A stretch of DNA of 64,000 nt. Origin: Eutypella sp. D-1. Taxonomy: Eukaryota > Ascomycota > Sordariomycetes > Xylariales > Diatrypaceae. The stretch spans positions 682,001-746,000 of the forward strand of contig JAJTTP010000015.1 in assembly GCA_023313575.1 (NCBI GenBank), given 5' to 3'. Shown here piece after piece: positions 1-13,898 of the stretch. Both the position numbers and the translations under genes were made by a program. How positions within the stretch are numbered: position 1 is the stretch's first letter; every line of letters starts with the position of its first letter. The notes beneath the pieces are model-generated. The model was not told the origin of the DNA and made no database searches. It saw only the letters and a program-made list of their open reading frames with translations.

Positions 1-624
1 ATTCCATACCATGGCAATTTATAAGAATAACCCTACACAGTCTTTCATCCCTAACCTACATGTCCTCACAGTTCTTTACAAGAGGCACCAGGGCTGGGTT
101 TTCATAGATAGAGACGAGGTTATTCAAGATGACACTAGTAGAATGAGGTTAGCGAATCAAAGCATTCCCTTTCCGACCCACCTTCCAACTAGGGAAAGCA
201 TTGAATGTCCCTGAACTAGTGTTTAGGGCGCCCTGATATCACTCAAGATACAGGCAGCCTCAATAATGGCAATCGGTTGTTGAATGGCATGGAGATGGAA
301 GGCCAGCCCCCCCCCCCTGCCTGTGACTGTATATCGAGGGACCGTTAAGCAGCTGTACATGCTAAGATATTCAAGTCAACTGGTTGCGGACAAACTCATT
401 AGCGAGCGCTCTTCGCTACAGCAAAATGGAAGGTGTTTCAAGACAGAGTTTTAATAAGTCTAGATTTCGCTAATTAATCTATATTCCAAGTCTCTGAGAT
501 GATAGGAACAACATTGGTCAGCAAGCGAACAGTATAAATCCTGCCCGAACCTGAAGAGATCCACATATACGTATCAAGGAAATAGAACGGCCCGGGGAGG
601 CCAGTCCAACCCAGAACAGCCCCC
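1..624. other. Gene-free flank downstream of prp6
   Basis: No convincing coding sequence on either strand. It should hold the 3' untranslated region and terminator of the minus-strand prp6 gene, which ends at 625. The only distinctive feature is a run of 11 C at 307-317. The open frames here are short and show no family resemblance. Confidence 0.6.
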
Positions 625-3558
625 TCACTTGAGCTCCTGGGCGACGAGCTTGAGGATCTCCTCGGGGCTCTTGCGGGCATTGCGGGGGTCCTTGGCGACG
701 GCCTGCCAGACCTCGCCGTGGCGGGGCTCGACGCCGGCGCACTTGGCGACGACCTCGGCGCGCTTCTCGGGGGTGCCGTGCTCGAGGAGGAACTTGTAGT
801 ACCAGGCCCAGGAGTCGCCGAGGTCGGCGTCGCGGACGAGGGCCTTCTCGAACCAGCCCTGGGCCTTCTCGAGCCGGCGCTCGCCCCAGAAGATCCGCGC
901 CACCGCCACCAGCAGCGCCGGGTCGTTGTCTACCTCCTTGATCGCCTCGAGCGCGCGCGGCTTCCGCTGCGGCCGCGCCGTCAGGTGCCATATCTTCTCG
1001 CTCCAGAGCGCCCCCTGCTGCGCCTTCGGCACGTCCCGCAGCGCCCGCTCCATCAGCGTCTCCGCCTGCTTCACGTTCTGCGCCCGCCGCTCCACGCGAA
1101 CCGACTCGCACCAGAGCTCCGCCGACTTCGGCACCGCGAGCCGCGCCCGGTCGAGCACCGAGCGCGCCTTGGGCAGCTGCCCCAGCTTCTCCTCGAGCCG
1201 CGCGTACAGCAGCCACAGCGGCACCGAGGACGGCACCGCCTTCACGCCCGTGCTGTACGACTCTCGCGCCTGTAGTGGTTTTTCAAGATCTTCGTAGATC
1301 TGGCCCTTCATCATCCACAGCTTCGCACATGCGGGGAATAGGTTGAGAGCCTGCTGGACGAGATCCAGCGCGGCGTCCGAGTCGTTCTGTTGTCTCTCGA
1401 ACGCCACACTCTTTATCCACACGCGGTCAGTAGGGGCTTCCTGGCGGGCGGTCTTGAGCAGCTCGCGCGCTTGGTCGAGCTGGTTATTTTCTGCCTCGAG
1501 CTTGACGGCGGCTAGCCAGATGTCCTCGTTGTTCGGGTTCTGCTGGAAAGCTCTGGCGAGTACGCGGCGCGCATTGTCGATCTCTCCCGCCTGCCACTTC
1601 TCCTTTGCAAGCATCATCCACAAAACCTCGCTACGAGGACAAGCATTGACCGCCTTTTCCAACACGGCCCATAATTCCTCTCTGGAACCATGATTCCTTT
1701 CCAAGTCCGCGGCTGCAAGCCATATCGTTTTACTTGTAGGGAAAACTCGTAGCGTGTATGCGTAGATAGCCCTGGCGGTTTCGTACATGCCCCGGTTGAT
1801 GCTGGCACGTGCGTCGTCTAACCAGGTGTCCTTACGATCATCATCCTCGTCGAGACCCCACCCAAGGGTTTCCCGGATAATAGCGCCACAAGTGATGATG
1901 GCACCCTCCTGTTCGCACTTTTCGGCTTCGCCGATCCATTCCTCCCGCTTCGGCATGGCTGACTCTTTGGCTAGAACTTGGACAGCACGCTTCATGACGT
2001 TCACCTTTTCGCCTGCGCCAAGTTGCTCCTGTAACCTCGCGGCTGCTATCCAGATTTCGTGTGATGTCGGGACGTGCTTCCGCGCTTTGTTGAGCACTTT
2101 CTGAGCATTTTCAGGGGTTTCGAGGCGAGCCAATGCAAGCCACAGGTCGACCGAGAGCGGGATCAGTTCCGTGGCTTTCGCAAGCATTAACCTAGCATCA
2201 TCGGGGTTCTCTTCCAGGTTGACTGCTTCTTTCCATAACGCTTCCGACTCGGGTATGTGATCTAAAGCGTGGCGGATTACACGCTTCTTGGATCTGATGT
2301 CGTCCTCAAGCTTCATAGCTTCCACCCATAAACGCACGGAACGGTTGTTCTTCTGGATAGCTTGTGCCGCGATAACCTTAGCATTCCGGCCTTCATTCAA
2401 GCGAATATTCTCGAGCCAAACATCCTCGTTCTTGGGACAATGCTGACATCCTCGGGCGATCACGCTGCGGGCCGTTACTATTTTGCCAGCAAGCTCCTCA
2501 ATACGTGCCGCGGCAATCCAACCCGGACCGTTTGTGGGATTGGTTTTGATGACGGATTCGAGAAGCTCCCTGACTCGGTTGACGTCGCTGACTTGAGGGG
2601 CACCATCCGGTAGCGATGACTTTGCCAAGCTGGTGAGGTAACCTTTGGGATCAACGCTCGTCGCACTGCCGCCTACGTTCGTGCTAGTTCCGCTTTGTGA
2701 AGCTTGATCGAGCCTGACTTGAAGGACCTTGTCTCTGGCTTGACCGATCTTGGCGAAGTTGGTCATGGTCCCATCTGAGCCATTCGAAGCGCCGGTGGCG
2801 GCAGAGGCCGACCCATCGTCATTCACGGTCGTCCCCAGTTCACCGGCGCTACCTGCTGCCGCCAAGACACTGTCTGGTACAGCATAGAAGCGCTGATGCC
2901 TCGCCTGCCTAGCCCTTCTATTCTTTCCGGTCAAGTCTCCGACCTCGGGAAGGTTTGCCCACTCCTCCTCGGTGATATTTTCCAGTCCACGCTTCAAGTC
3001 GGCAAACTGATGTGATATCTTCGGGTTTTGTCGCTCGTATTCTTCGCGCTCGGCTTGTTCGCGGGCTTCCCTATTCGTGAGAAAACAATCGTCGGTAATC
3101 TGTTCCGCTAATATCGGGATAAACGATGAACTAGCCGGAGAGAGAAAGGGAAGATGGGAGGGGGAGGGGGAGGGGGAAGGGCAAGTAAGATGGGATTAGA
3201 CTAACCTTCTGGCTTTGCGCCGTTTGTCCATCTTCTCATCTACCTCGCGGTAGATGCGATCGGCCTCATCATCATCTTTGTCGTAGATACCGCCAGCGAA
3301 GAGTCCAACCTCGTTGTCGGGATCCTGATAGCGCTCATCATTATCATCATCGTCGTCAGCCTTCTTTCCGGCGACAGCATCACCGAAGCCGAGCTGAGCA
3401 GCTCGCTTGGCAAGAGCTTCCTTGATTTGGTCCTCCGATGGCCCTTCCCTAGCAGGACCCAGGTCGGATCGCGTTGTGAAACCAGTCGCACCACGCCCGA
3501 GACCGGCGACATAGTTCTCGGGGGCGGGCTGGTTCAAGAAGTCCCGTCGCCCGGTCAT
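625..3558 (-). CDS. prp6: Pre-mRNA splicing factor Prp6/Prp1, U4/U6.U5 tri-snRNP component
   Basis: Two exons are inferred: 3558-3206 and 3070-625, with a 135-bp intron (3071-3205, donor GTTAGT, acceptor AATAG). They join in phase to give 932 residues, the usual length of the family. The N-terminus (TGRRDFLNQPAPENYVAGLG, then an acidic DDDDDNDERYQDPDNE stretch) is the conserved PRP1 N-terminal region. The second exon continues it with EAREQAEREEYERQNP and ENITEEEWANLPEVGDLTGK. From roughly residue 250 to the end there are tandem HAT/TPR-like helical repeats with recurring Trp-Leu-Ala motifs (for example SVDLWLALARLE, NEDIWLAAVKLE). The family bridges U5 to U4/U6 in the spliceosomal tri-snRNP in the nucleus. 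It is transcribed divergently from dim1 across an 835-bp spacer. Identity is confident; the intron is inferred from the missing conserved segment and consensus sites. Confidence 0.95.
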
Positions 3559-6003
<2,445 letters not shown>

Positions 6004-6890
6004 GAGGCGAGAGGGCGGGCGGCCGGGACACGAGTAACGAACGAAAATCATTAGGCGTTAGCTTGCGGGGGTTTTTTTGACTTCGCCAGTTTTCCGGCAC
6101 TTGTCTTCTGTATTGGCATGGGGTGGAGTTCTGGCGTATATAAAAGAGGGCGGGCGGGGGCTTAAAAAGAATCGGGAGGAGGGTGACTCTTTTCTAGATA
6201 TTCAATCTCGCACTATTCAAGACAAGAGAAAACTTCCCTGGTTATGGGTAACTCCTATCATGCCCCATGAAGCGCATTACGCTTCACGAAATCACGGTGG
6301 TCGACAACATCAATGCTATGAGACAAACAAAAAAAAACAAAAAGTAATCAGAAGACACGAATGGCAAAAGACTTCGGGCCATTCCCGAAGGTCCGGCCCT
6401 ACGTGTCTGCGACCACGTGGGGTTGGGCAGGTATATCGGCGGTATGCCGGGGCAGCTGACCCGTCCAGACAAAAATCCCCGTCATATACCGCGGGAGAGA
6501 ACTTGCTTGCTTATTACACCTTAAGGACCTCGAGACGTTCCTAGGATCGGGGTGACTCAATATATCAATACTTAGCTCTGGATCGTAACTAGCACGGCAC
6601 TTGTTTCCAAGCAAAGAAGATTAAGGCAAAGGCAAACCAAACCAAGCATCCCTGCCATCCCTGCGAATATGCCTCGTAACACATAACATAGGCGCGTCCA
6701 ACCGTGATCCCATTGACTCCCCTCTTCCTTTCGGCGTCCGCCCCCTCATTAGACAAAAACAACGACCAGCGCCTGGATTCCATCCGTAGGTATCGCCGCC
6801 CCCCCCCCCTAAACACTCCCTTCCCTCCCCGCTCGAGAGACAGAAGGAGCACTGCATCAAGACCGCAGTTCCGCATCCCCCCAAACCTCT
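6004..6890. other. Convergent intergenic region with two perfect short hairpins
   Basis: Spacer between the 3' ends of dim1 (+) and the small membrane-protein gene (-). No supported gene. It holds two inverted repeats with the same geometry (7-bp arms, 5-nt loop): TGAAGCG/CGCTTCA at 6268-6286 and CTTCGGG/CCCGAAG at 6372-6390. Short C-rich tracts occur near 6800. Both genes' 3' untranslated regions should lie here. Confidence 0.5.
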
Positions 6891-7701
6891 TTACTTGTTG
6901 CCCCCGCTGAACCAGCCGAGGATGCCGCTCTTGGCCTTGGAGGCCTCGGCCTCGGCCTTCCTGTCGAACTCGTCGACCTTCTTCAGGGTGGCGTCTCGGG
7001 TGTCCTTGGCGAAGGCCTCGGCCTCGGCGACGCCCTTCTCTAGCTCCGCGCGGGTCTTGCTGATCTGTGTGGGGGGTTTCCGGCGCGACGTGCGCCGCCC
7101 CGTCGTTAACATGCATTACTTTGCAGACATATACCTAAGTATATATAGATGGTGTGGGGTTTGGAGACACGGGGAAAGGGGTCGTGGTGATGGTGGTGGG
7201 GCAGTGCCGGAGGACTTGCTAGGCTGGGGGGCCAATGAAGCTGGACAATGCGTATATATATATAATAATATACACTACACATCTGAGACACATACGATAC
7301 GATAACGATTTCAAAAGAAAGAAGACTTACAGCATTATCGACTTTAGCACCGGCCTGCGCAGCGTATTTTTCCGCATCCTTCTCGGCCTCCTTGCCGCGG
7401 CCTGGAAGCTCGCCCCTGATCCTCGCCGAGGCAGAGTGCGCGTCGGCTGCGCGCAGCAGGAAAATTATTCGATGTCAGCATACAAAATTCGGGAATCCGG
7501 GAGGGGGTGGGGGAGCGTTTGAATCCAGAAAGAGGGAGATGATGGAAGGGAGGGAGAGGGGGGGGGAGGAGGTGAATTTCTGCGCATACCCTCGGCCTGC
7601 TTTCGGGCGACGCTCGGTTCGCCGCCTGCCTGGTATAGGTAATAACCGATGCCGCCGACGGCAGTAGCACCGACTAGAAGGGGAACTCGTGACTTGGACA
7701 T
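6891..7701 (-). CDS. Small single-pass membrane protein with charged Ala/Lys/Glu-rich helix
   Basis: Three exons are inferred: 7701-7590, 7446-7331, 7064-6891 (introns 7447-7589 and 7065-7330, both GT-AG). The joined frame gives 133 residues. The N-terminus MSKSRVPLLVGATAVGGIGYYLYQAGG has a short hydrophobic Gly-rich segment (about 7-24) consistent with a membrane anchor. The rest is a highly charged, Ala/Lys/Glu-rich helical region (DAHSASARIRGELPGRGKEA, then ELEKGVAEAEAFAKDTRDAT). It ends in a short hydrophobic GILGWFSGG tail. Similar small proteins in filamentous fungi often carry the legacy name 'calcofluor white hypersensitive protein'. I recall that label but cannot verify it, and the molecular role is unknown. 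Mitochondrial or ER membrane association is a guess from the N-terminal segment. The exon joins agree in phase and in the continuing amphipathic pattern. Confidence 0.75.
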
Positions 7702-9515
7702 CGCAGCGGTTGAATAAAGATGTTTAGATTTACGGATTGGTGTTCACGCTGTCCCTGAACGGAAGCGGTGACTTGCTTGGTCGTCAAGTCTAGTCTAGGT
7801 GTAGGTTAACAAGTCAAAACCCTCGAGATGAGGCTTCAATGGCGTTCGAGTTTCTTTGTTCGTTGGTAGGACAGAGTTATATTGTAAGGGAGATCGAACG
7901 AGGTCACGTCATTGGAAGAGAGGGGAGCCCTTCAAGAATTATCCATATACGGTGGCATTCAGTCTACCTGGATATAGTCATTAATCATTACTTAGAGCTA
8001 AGTACACATGCCCCAAACCTTTTTTCCTTCGCGGGCGGGCGGTTCCAATCAGCTAGGTACCCTTGGAACCATATGTCCCGTCGCATTCGATACATGCATC
8101 TTAATAGGTGCTAAAGTACTTGCCCTCTCCTGAAGGTTCAACACCACCCGCAGGTGCTTCCCGCGCTCTCTCGTCTTCCTGATTCGTTGGTCGCAGTTTC
8201 CATCACTTCCTTCACTGTGATCTCAAAAGTACATGACGTATGCGTTTAGGCGCTGTGGGGAGCGGGGCAACCCGGGCTAGACTTGCTCGAACGGGGAGAC
8301 TGGAGTGGGTTGCAGTCGTGCACGGGCCAATGTTCGATATAGCGTGCATTAGATATGGTATACTCTCAAAATACTTGAGAAATTGGGGGAAGATCATGGG
8401 ACTCTCCTCATATGTTTCTCTGAAGGGTAAGTCGTGTGGAAGTACCTGCCTTTTTTCCGCTTTCGTCCGGCCGCAGCTCCGCCAATGAGACGGCGTCTTC
8501 CCGTCTTGCCCCGTTATAACTCTCCGCTACCTAAATCCGCTAGTGCACCTGGCCGACCATCTTAATTCCCGTTCACCTTCCCATCTGGCATTACATCATT
8601 TACACGAGCGCCGGGAGAAGAAAGACGAAAATATATCCTTTGCAAACCGAGCCTATCGTGAGTTCCTCGTTGCAGATACTTATAACCTGCCTAGGTGTGT
8701 AGCATAAAGTAGCACTTAAGACTTGTCAAACCTTTCTTTGAGAGTTTGATTGGTCAGTCTACTCACTTCTTTAAAACAATAAAAAAAAGCCGGAGCATTC
8801 CAATATATCATTAGTTCCGTGTAACATATGAAGGAAAAATAAAAATTAATAAAGTAATGACAACCACCTCCATTGGGCAAGCTTGGAAAAAAAAACGCCC
8901 ATGTCATGCCCGCACTGCTCATCCACTGCTCATCATAGCCTCCTCCGTCATTAAGACCGCCTAGTTACCCAGCTGGATGGTCTAGCGCCGCCTTGCTAAC
9001 CTCGACGATCTGACTCTATCGGTTTAAACCCAAGCCACTAGATCTGGTCAAGCCGAACCGAAACTTGCAGAGGCCTCACTTGAACTTACTACACAACCGG
9101 ATATACTTTGCCGATTTTCTGCTCTCTTCCTTCTCGAGGTCGTGCATTTAGAAATTCTCTCTCGGCTTCGTTCACAATTTTCTTCTTCTCTTCTTTTCCC
9201 CCGTTCCTTTTTTCTACATTTGCGCGTTTGCACGGTCTGTTCATCAGTCATAGCACATAGCACAACCACTCTACGAATGTTGGCTGGGAAACCGTCGTAG
9301 CTTTTCGGGTCTTAGCTTCAATATAGCTTTCCTCGCACCCCCTATTTTTTTTAATTTGCCTTGCTTTGTTTTCCTCCCGTGCTCTGCTCCGACTCGCGTA
9401 ACGACTCGTGCCTCGACAAACCTGCCCGAGGAGGGCCTGCCACCCATCGATCGATCGCCCTTGCGTCTCTCTCGCAATTTCCATTATGCTTCGTCCCCTC
9501 GGCTTCCCATGAACC
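7702..9515. promoter_or_regulatory. Divergent promoter region
   Basis: 1.8 kb between the start of the small membrane-protein gene (7701, -) and the dysferlin-domain gene (9516, +). No coding sequence is supported. A pyrimidine-rich stretch at about 9120-9240 (CTTCTTCTC-type) lies 275-400 bp upstream of the 9516 start, as is common in promoters and 5' leaders of filamentous fungi. The remainder shows nothing distinctive. Confidence 0.5.
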
Positions 9516-11228
9516 ATGCCCAACCCCAGAGCGCATATACGCAGTTCTCGTCGCGTGCCCGTGCTCGTAGATAGCGACATCGACCATGAGATAACCCTCG
9601 TCAACCGCGCGCCAAGCGCCCCGTCTGCCCCGTCGTCGGGTGGCGAGACCCCTCGACGATTCAGTACCGCTACGGGCGACCTCAGCACCTTTTTGACTGC
9701 CTCCGCCTCCGACCAACCCCTAAGCCCCACGGACAGCCGGACGCCACTTACAAAGTCGGCTGCTGGGGCGTCAGCCGCCAACCCATCAAGGCAGCTGGGC
9801 GATGCTACAGACGATACGGAGCCTACCAGTGAGCAGGACGCGCCTGGGAAGCAGATCAATGGCAAGGAGACTGAGTCCGCCGGTGACAGGCCGGACGACA
9901 ATCTAGTCAAGACACCCTACAAGACTACGGCGCGATGCTTACCCCGTCGGCGACCCTCTTCGAAGAAGACCGCGTCGGCAATCGACATCCTGTACGAGAA
10001 CCAGCGGGGATGTTTCTTCTGCGGGCTTCCACTATTCTCGTCTGCGGCACTAGGGAACTTGGACCCGACGCCGTGGACGAACTCGGCGCACCGGCCGAGC
10101 CCGACGGACCCACAGACGGCGCAGCCACCCGACCCAAGCTGGGTGTGGACGTGGCCCGAGTGGCGTGTCAACCGCGACGAGGAGATCGACACCGATGGCG
10201 ACGGATGGGAGTACTCGTTCATGTTCTCCCGCAAGTTCTCCTGGCACAGCCCGCGCTGGTGGAACTCCTTCGTGCGCCGCCGCGCCTGGATCCGCAGGCG
10301 CGCCCAGAAGGCCGACTTCGAGCACGCCCCCGACCCCTTCGTCATCACCGCCGGCTACTTCGACGTCACGCCCGCAAGGAAGGCCGGTCGGCGTAGCACC
10401 ACCAGCCGGCCCGCTAGCGTAGCCGAGCGGTCGAGCATCGGACAGGCGTCTGCGTCGGCATCGCCATCGCGGCGGCGCTCCGGCCGAATGTCGTGGGACA
10501 TGCCGCGCTCGCGTTCCCGCGCGTCGCGAGACAGCAGGTTCCCGAGCCCTGAGTCCGCGCAATCGAGGAGAGGAGGTGAAGATGAAGCAGAAGAAGACGG
10601 CGAATACCCCAGCGAGTTGGAGGAGGAGGAAGAAGAGCCGCCCAGGACGATCGACGAGCTGATGGCGGTGCTCCGGCGGTCGCGCATCGACCGGGAGAAG
10701 CTGGAGGCGGTGGAGGCGTACATCGGGCACTGCGAGGACGACCTCGCGCGCCTCGGCGACCGCATGCACGAGATCATGGCCCTCTTCGTGTTCCAGGCCT
10801 CGCGGCAACTACTGCTCACTCGCCTCACGCACCTGCACGACGAATACGTTCACGACATCGGCGGTGGCGGTGGTGGGGGACGAGGACAAGGAATGGGCAA
10901 AAACAAGGGCAAGGAAAGGGAGGCGAGGAAGGCGAGTGGGGATTTACTAGCCGTTCCCGAGGCCACGGATAGGCGGGTTGCCGAGGAGGAGAAGCGCAGC
11001 CGGGAGGAAGACCCGGAGACCAGGCGGCGCAAGGCGGAGAGCCTCGCGGCGGCCGTCGAGCACGCGGACGAGGAGGTCCGGCGTCTCCGCTACTGGAGCG
11101 ATATCAAGGGTATGGCGGAGCGCGGTGAGTCCGGCGCCGCCGTCGACCCCCGCGCTGGTTGGGCCCCTGGCTGGGAGGGCCTTGACAGGAGCGGTGGCAA
11201 GGGGCCTCTGAAAGACGAGTTGCCCTGA
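9516..11228 (+). CDS. Dysferlin-domain protein, Spo73/Mug65-like
   Basis: Single-exon gene of 570 residues. Residues ~155-195 (ENQRGCFFCGLPLFSSAALG followed by NLDPTPWTN) match the N-terminal half of a dysferlin (DysF) domain. Residues ~205-262 (WVWTWPEWRVN, DGWEYSFMF, SFVRRRAWIRRR) match the C-terminal half with its conserved Trp and Arg residues. The N-terminal ~150 residues are Ser/Pro/Thr-rich and probably disordered. Residues ~360-550 are strongly charged and predicted to form coiled coil. The closest named relatives I recall are yeast Spo73 and fission-yeast Mug65, linked to meiosis and sporulation membranes. In vegetative fungi the family also includes peroxisome/ER proteins such as Pex30. 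The domain call is firm; a role at an internal membrane during sporulation is inference. A poly-Gly tract (GGGGGGG) sits near residue 452. Confidence 0.85.
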   Translation: MPNPRAHIRSSRRVPVLVDSDIDHEITLVNRAPSAPSAPSSGGETPRRFSTATGDLSTFLTASASDQPLSPTDSRTPLTKSAAGASAANPSRQLGDATDDTEPTSEQDAPGKQINGKETESAGDRPDDNLVKTPYKTTARCLPRRRPSSKKTASAIDILYENQRGCFFCGLPLFSSAALGNLDPTPWTNSAHRPSPTDPQTAQPPDPSWVWTWPEWRVNRDEEIDTDGDGWEYSFMFSRKFSWHSPRWWNSFVRRRAWIRRRAQKADFEHAPDPFVITAGYFDVTPARKAGRRSTTSRPASVAERSSIGQASASASPSRRRSGRMSWDMPRSRSRASRDSRFPSPESAQSRRGGEDEAEEDGEYPSELEEEEEEPPRTIDELMAVLRRSRIDREKLEAVEAYIGHCEDDLARLGDRMHEIMALFVFQASRQLLLTRLTHLHDEYVHDIGGGGGGGRGQGMGKNKGKEREARKASGDLLAVPEATDRRVAEEEKRSREEDPETRRRKAESLAAAVEHADEEVRRLRYWSDIKGMAERGESGAAVDPRAGWAPGWEGLDRSGGKGPLKDELP

Positions 11229-11987
11229 AGGGCCGACGAAAGACTTACGTTGGCGGAGAGGGTTGCATGCCATTTTCTGCGTTCTCTCATCTACTATTAT
11301 GTGTGGATCTTGCGCGCGGGGTTTCAGCGTGTTGGTGTTATTATTAGGAGAGCGGGTTCATCACGGGGAAATCATAACGGAACGGCGTCTATGAGGGAGG
11401 CCTTTTTTCTATATCGATATGATATGGAGACACACACACACACACATACACACACATTTGTAATTACTTATCTCTGTTACTAGGGGAGCGTCAGTTATCA
11501 CATCTCTTGGTGACTTGCCCAACTCTCTGTACCTACTCTACATGAGAGTGGCTGTAATACCTTTCTTCAGTGGCTGAGTGTATAGGGCCATGGCCATGTG
11601 TGTATGGATATAAAACCTGATGTAATTAATTATCTAAAGTAATTTTGCCTACATCCATAGGCACGAATCCCATGGATGGTGCCATCTTTTTATTTTATTT
11701 GTGCCGCCCACCTGCCTACCTAATACATTATATCTTACTGGTTGTTTAAACCGACGATATGCGAAGCTAACGTCGTATGGGGCTTGTAACTTAGCGCGCT
11801 ATGCAGAATTGGCGGGAGATAGAAAAAGGACGGGGTTCTTCTGAGAGCGGAATTACATAACGTAGGGTTGCCCCTCCATTTAGGTAGTCGGGTAGATTAT
11901 ATTGGAAGTACAGCGCATATGAACGAATAAAACGTTTCCATGCATGGTTCTAGATAGCAGGTACCGATCATCACCGTTTGAGTTGAA
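11229..11987. other. Intergenic region with (CA)n microsatellite
   Basis: Spacer between two plus-strand genes, holding the 3' end of the dysferlin-domain gene and the promoter of the dipeptidase gene. A CA microsatellite with one interruption spans 11430-11456. No coding sequence is supported. Confidence 0.6.
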
Positions 11988-13898
11988 ATGCTGCCCCGCA
12001 CCGCCGCCACCACCATAACAACCACCTGCACCACTACTATAACATCCACCACCCGGACTTATTCTTGCTCTTGCTACTTACTCACACGACTATTAGCAGC
12101 AAGCCAACATCAGAGGAGGGCATTCACCACGAATAGATCTTTTTCTTTCACAACAACATCATCACGTTTCCCCGCTCCCCCTCCGTCTTTCTCTTCATCT
12201 TCTTCGAGCAGCAGTAGAAGTAGAAGTAGAAAAGCCTCCTCCCCCGTCTCTTCTCCTTCTTCCTTTTCTACTACAAGGACAAGAAGAACCTACCTCACCC
12301 CGGCCCTCCAAGCCCACCAGTCGCGCAAGATGGCACCCCAGCTCGACGGCTACTTCGCCGAGGTCGACAAGCTGTCGACGCACTTCATCGACCGGCTGGC
12401 CAAGGCGGTGGCGATCCCGTCCGTGTCGTCGGACGCCGCGCGCCGCCCCGACGTCGTGCGCATGGGCGAGTACCTGGCCGCGGAGCTGAAAGCGCTGGGC
12501 GCCAGCGTCGAGCTGCGGCCGCTGGGCAAGCAGCCTGATAAGCCGGACCTCGACCTGCCGCCCGTCGTGCTCGCTCGCTACGGCAACGACAAGTCCAAGC
12601 GCACCGTCCTCGTCTATGGCCACTACGACGTGCAGCCGGCCGAGACCACCGACGGCTGGGCCACCGACCCCTTCAAGCTGACGGTCGGCGATGACGGCCG
12701 CATGTTCGGCCGCGGCAGCACCGACGACAAGGGCCCCGTGCTCGGCTGGCTCAACGCCATCGAGGCCCACCAGCGCGCCGGCGTCGACTTCCCCGTCAAC
12801 CTGCTTATGTGCTTCGAGGGCATGGAGGAGTACGGGTCCGAGGGTCTCGATGACCTCATCGCCGCCGAGGGCAAGCGCTACTTCGCCGACGCCGACGTCG
12901 TCTGCATCAGCGACAACTACTGGCTCGGCACCGAGAAGCCCTGCCTGACCTACGGCCTGCGCGGCTGCAACTACTACAGCGTCGAGGTCAGTGGGCCCGC
13001 CGCCGACCTGCACAGCGGCGTCTTCGGCGGCACCGCCCAGGAGCCCATGACCGACCTGGTGCGCGTCCTCGCCAGTCTCGTCGACACCGACGGCCGCATC
13101 CAGATCCCCGGCATCGCCGAGCAGGTCGCCCCCGTCACCCCCGAGGAGGAGGGCCTCTACGACGGCATCTCCTTCACCATGGAGACCCTGCACGAGTCGC
13201 TGGGCGCGCGCACCACCATCCACGAGGACAAGAAGAGCACCCTGATGGCGCGGTGGCGGTACCCGTCGCTGAGCGTGCACGGCATCGAGGGCGCCTTCTC
13301 CGCTCCGGGTGCCAAGACCGTCATCCCCGCCCGCGTCATCGGCAAGTTCTCCATCCGCACCGTCCCCGACATGGAGATCGAGCGCACCAACGAGGCCGTC
13401 GTCCGCTACGTCACCGACGTCTTCAACAAACTCGGCTCCAAGAACTCCCTCAAGGTCTATCCCCAGCACACCGGCAAGTGGTGGGTCGCCAGCCCCAACC
13501 ACTGGAACTTCCGCGCCGCCGGCAAGGCCGTCGAGCGGGTCTGGGGCGTCAAGCCCGACTACACCCGCGAGGGTGGCAGGTGAGTCCTCCCCTCCTCTCC
13601 TACTAGCAGCACAAGCAAACCCACGGCATGCATACTATTATCGACAAACCATGAAAACAGTGCGAATGTTTTAATATGTTATCATAAGCTAACTAACCTT
13701 TTCTCCCCCCTATATAGCATCCCCGTGACCCTCAGCTTCGAGCAGGCGACGGGCAAGAACGTGCTGCTGCTGCCCATGGGCAGCTCGACTGACGGCGCCC
13801 ACTCCATCAACGAGAAGCTCGACAAGCGGAACTACATCGAGGGCATCAAGCTGCTCGGCGCCTACCTGCACTACGTCGCCGAGGAACCCCAGACCTAA
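11988..13898 (+). CDS. dug1: Dug1-type Cys-Gly metallodipeptidase (M20 family)
   Basis: Two exons: ATG to 13579, then 13718-13898 (intron 13580-13717). The conserved enzyme starts at Met 12330 ([20 protein letters not shown]) and is 476 residues long. Numbered from there, all ligands of the two-metal M20 site are present: H98 and D100 (YGHYDVQP), D133 of STDDKG, E166-E167 (GMEEYGSEG), D195 (ISDNYW) and H445 (DGAHSINEK). The enzyme hydrolyses Cys-Gly dipeptide from glutathione breakdown, in the cytosol. The same frame is open upstream to another ATG at 11988. This would add 114 residues that are Ser/Thr/Arg-rich, contain no Asp or Glu, and include a RRAFTT motif, resembling a mitochondrial presequence. 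Which start is used cannot be decided here; the coordinates given use the upstream ATG. The family assignment is secure. Confidence 0.93.

Noticed and set aside
12195..13502. 435-codon frame opposite the dipeptidase gene
   Set aside because: It is an antisense shadow of GC-rich codons (Gly/Val/Ala/Asp-rich), with no family motif.
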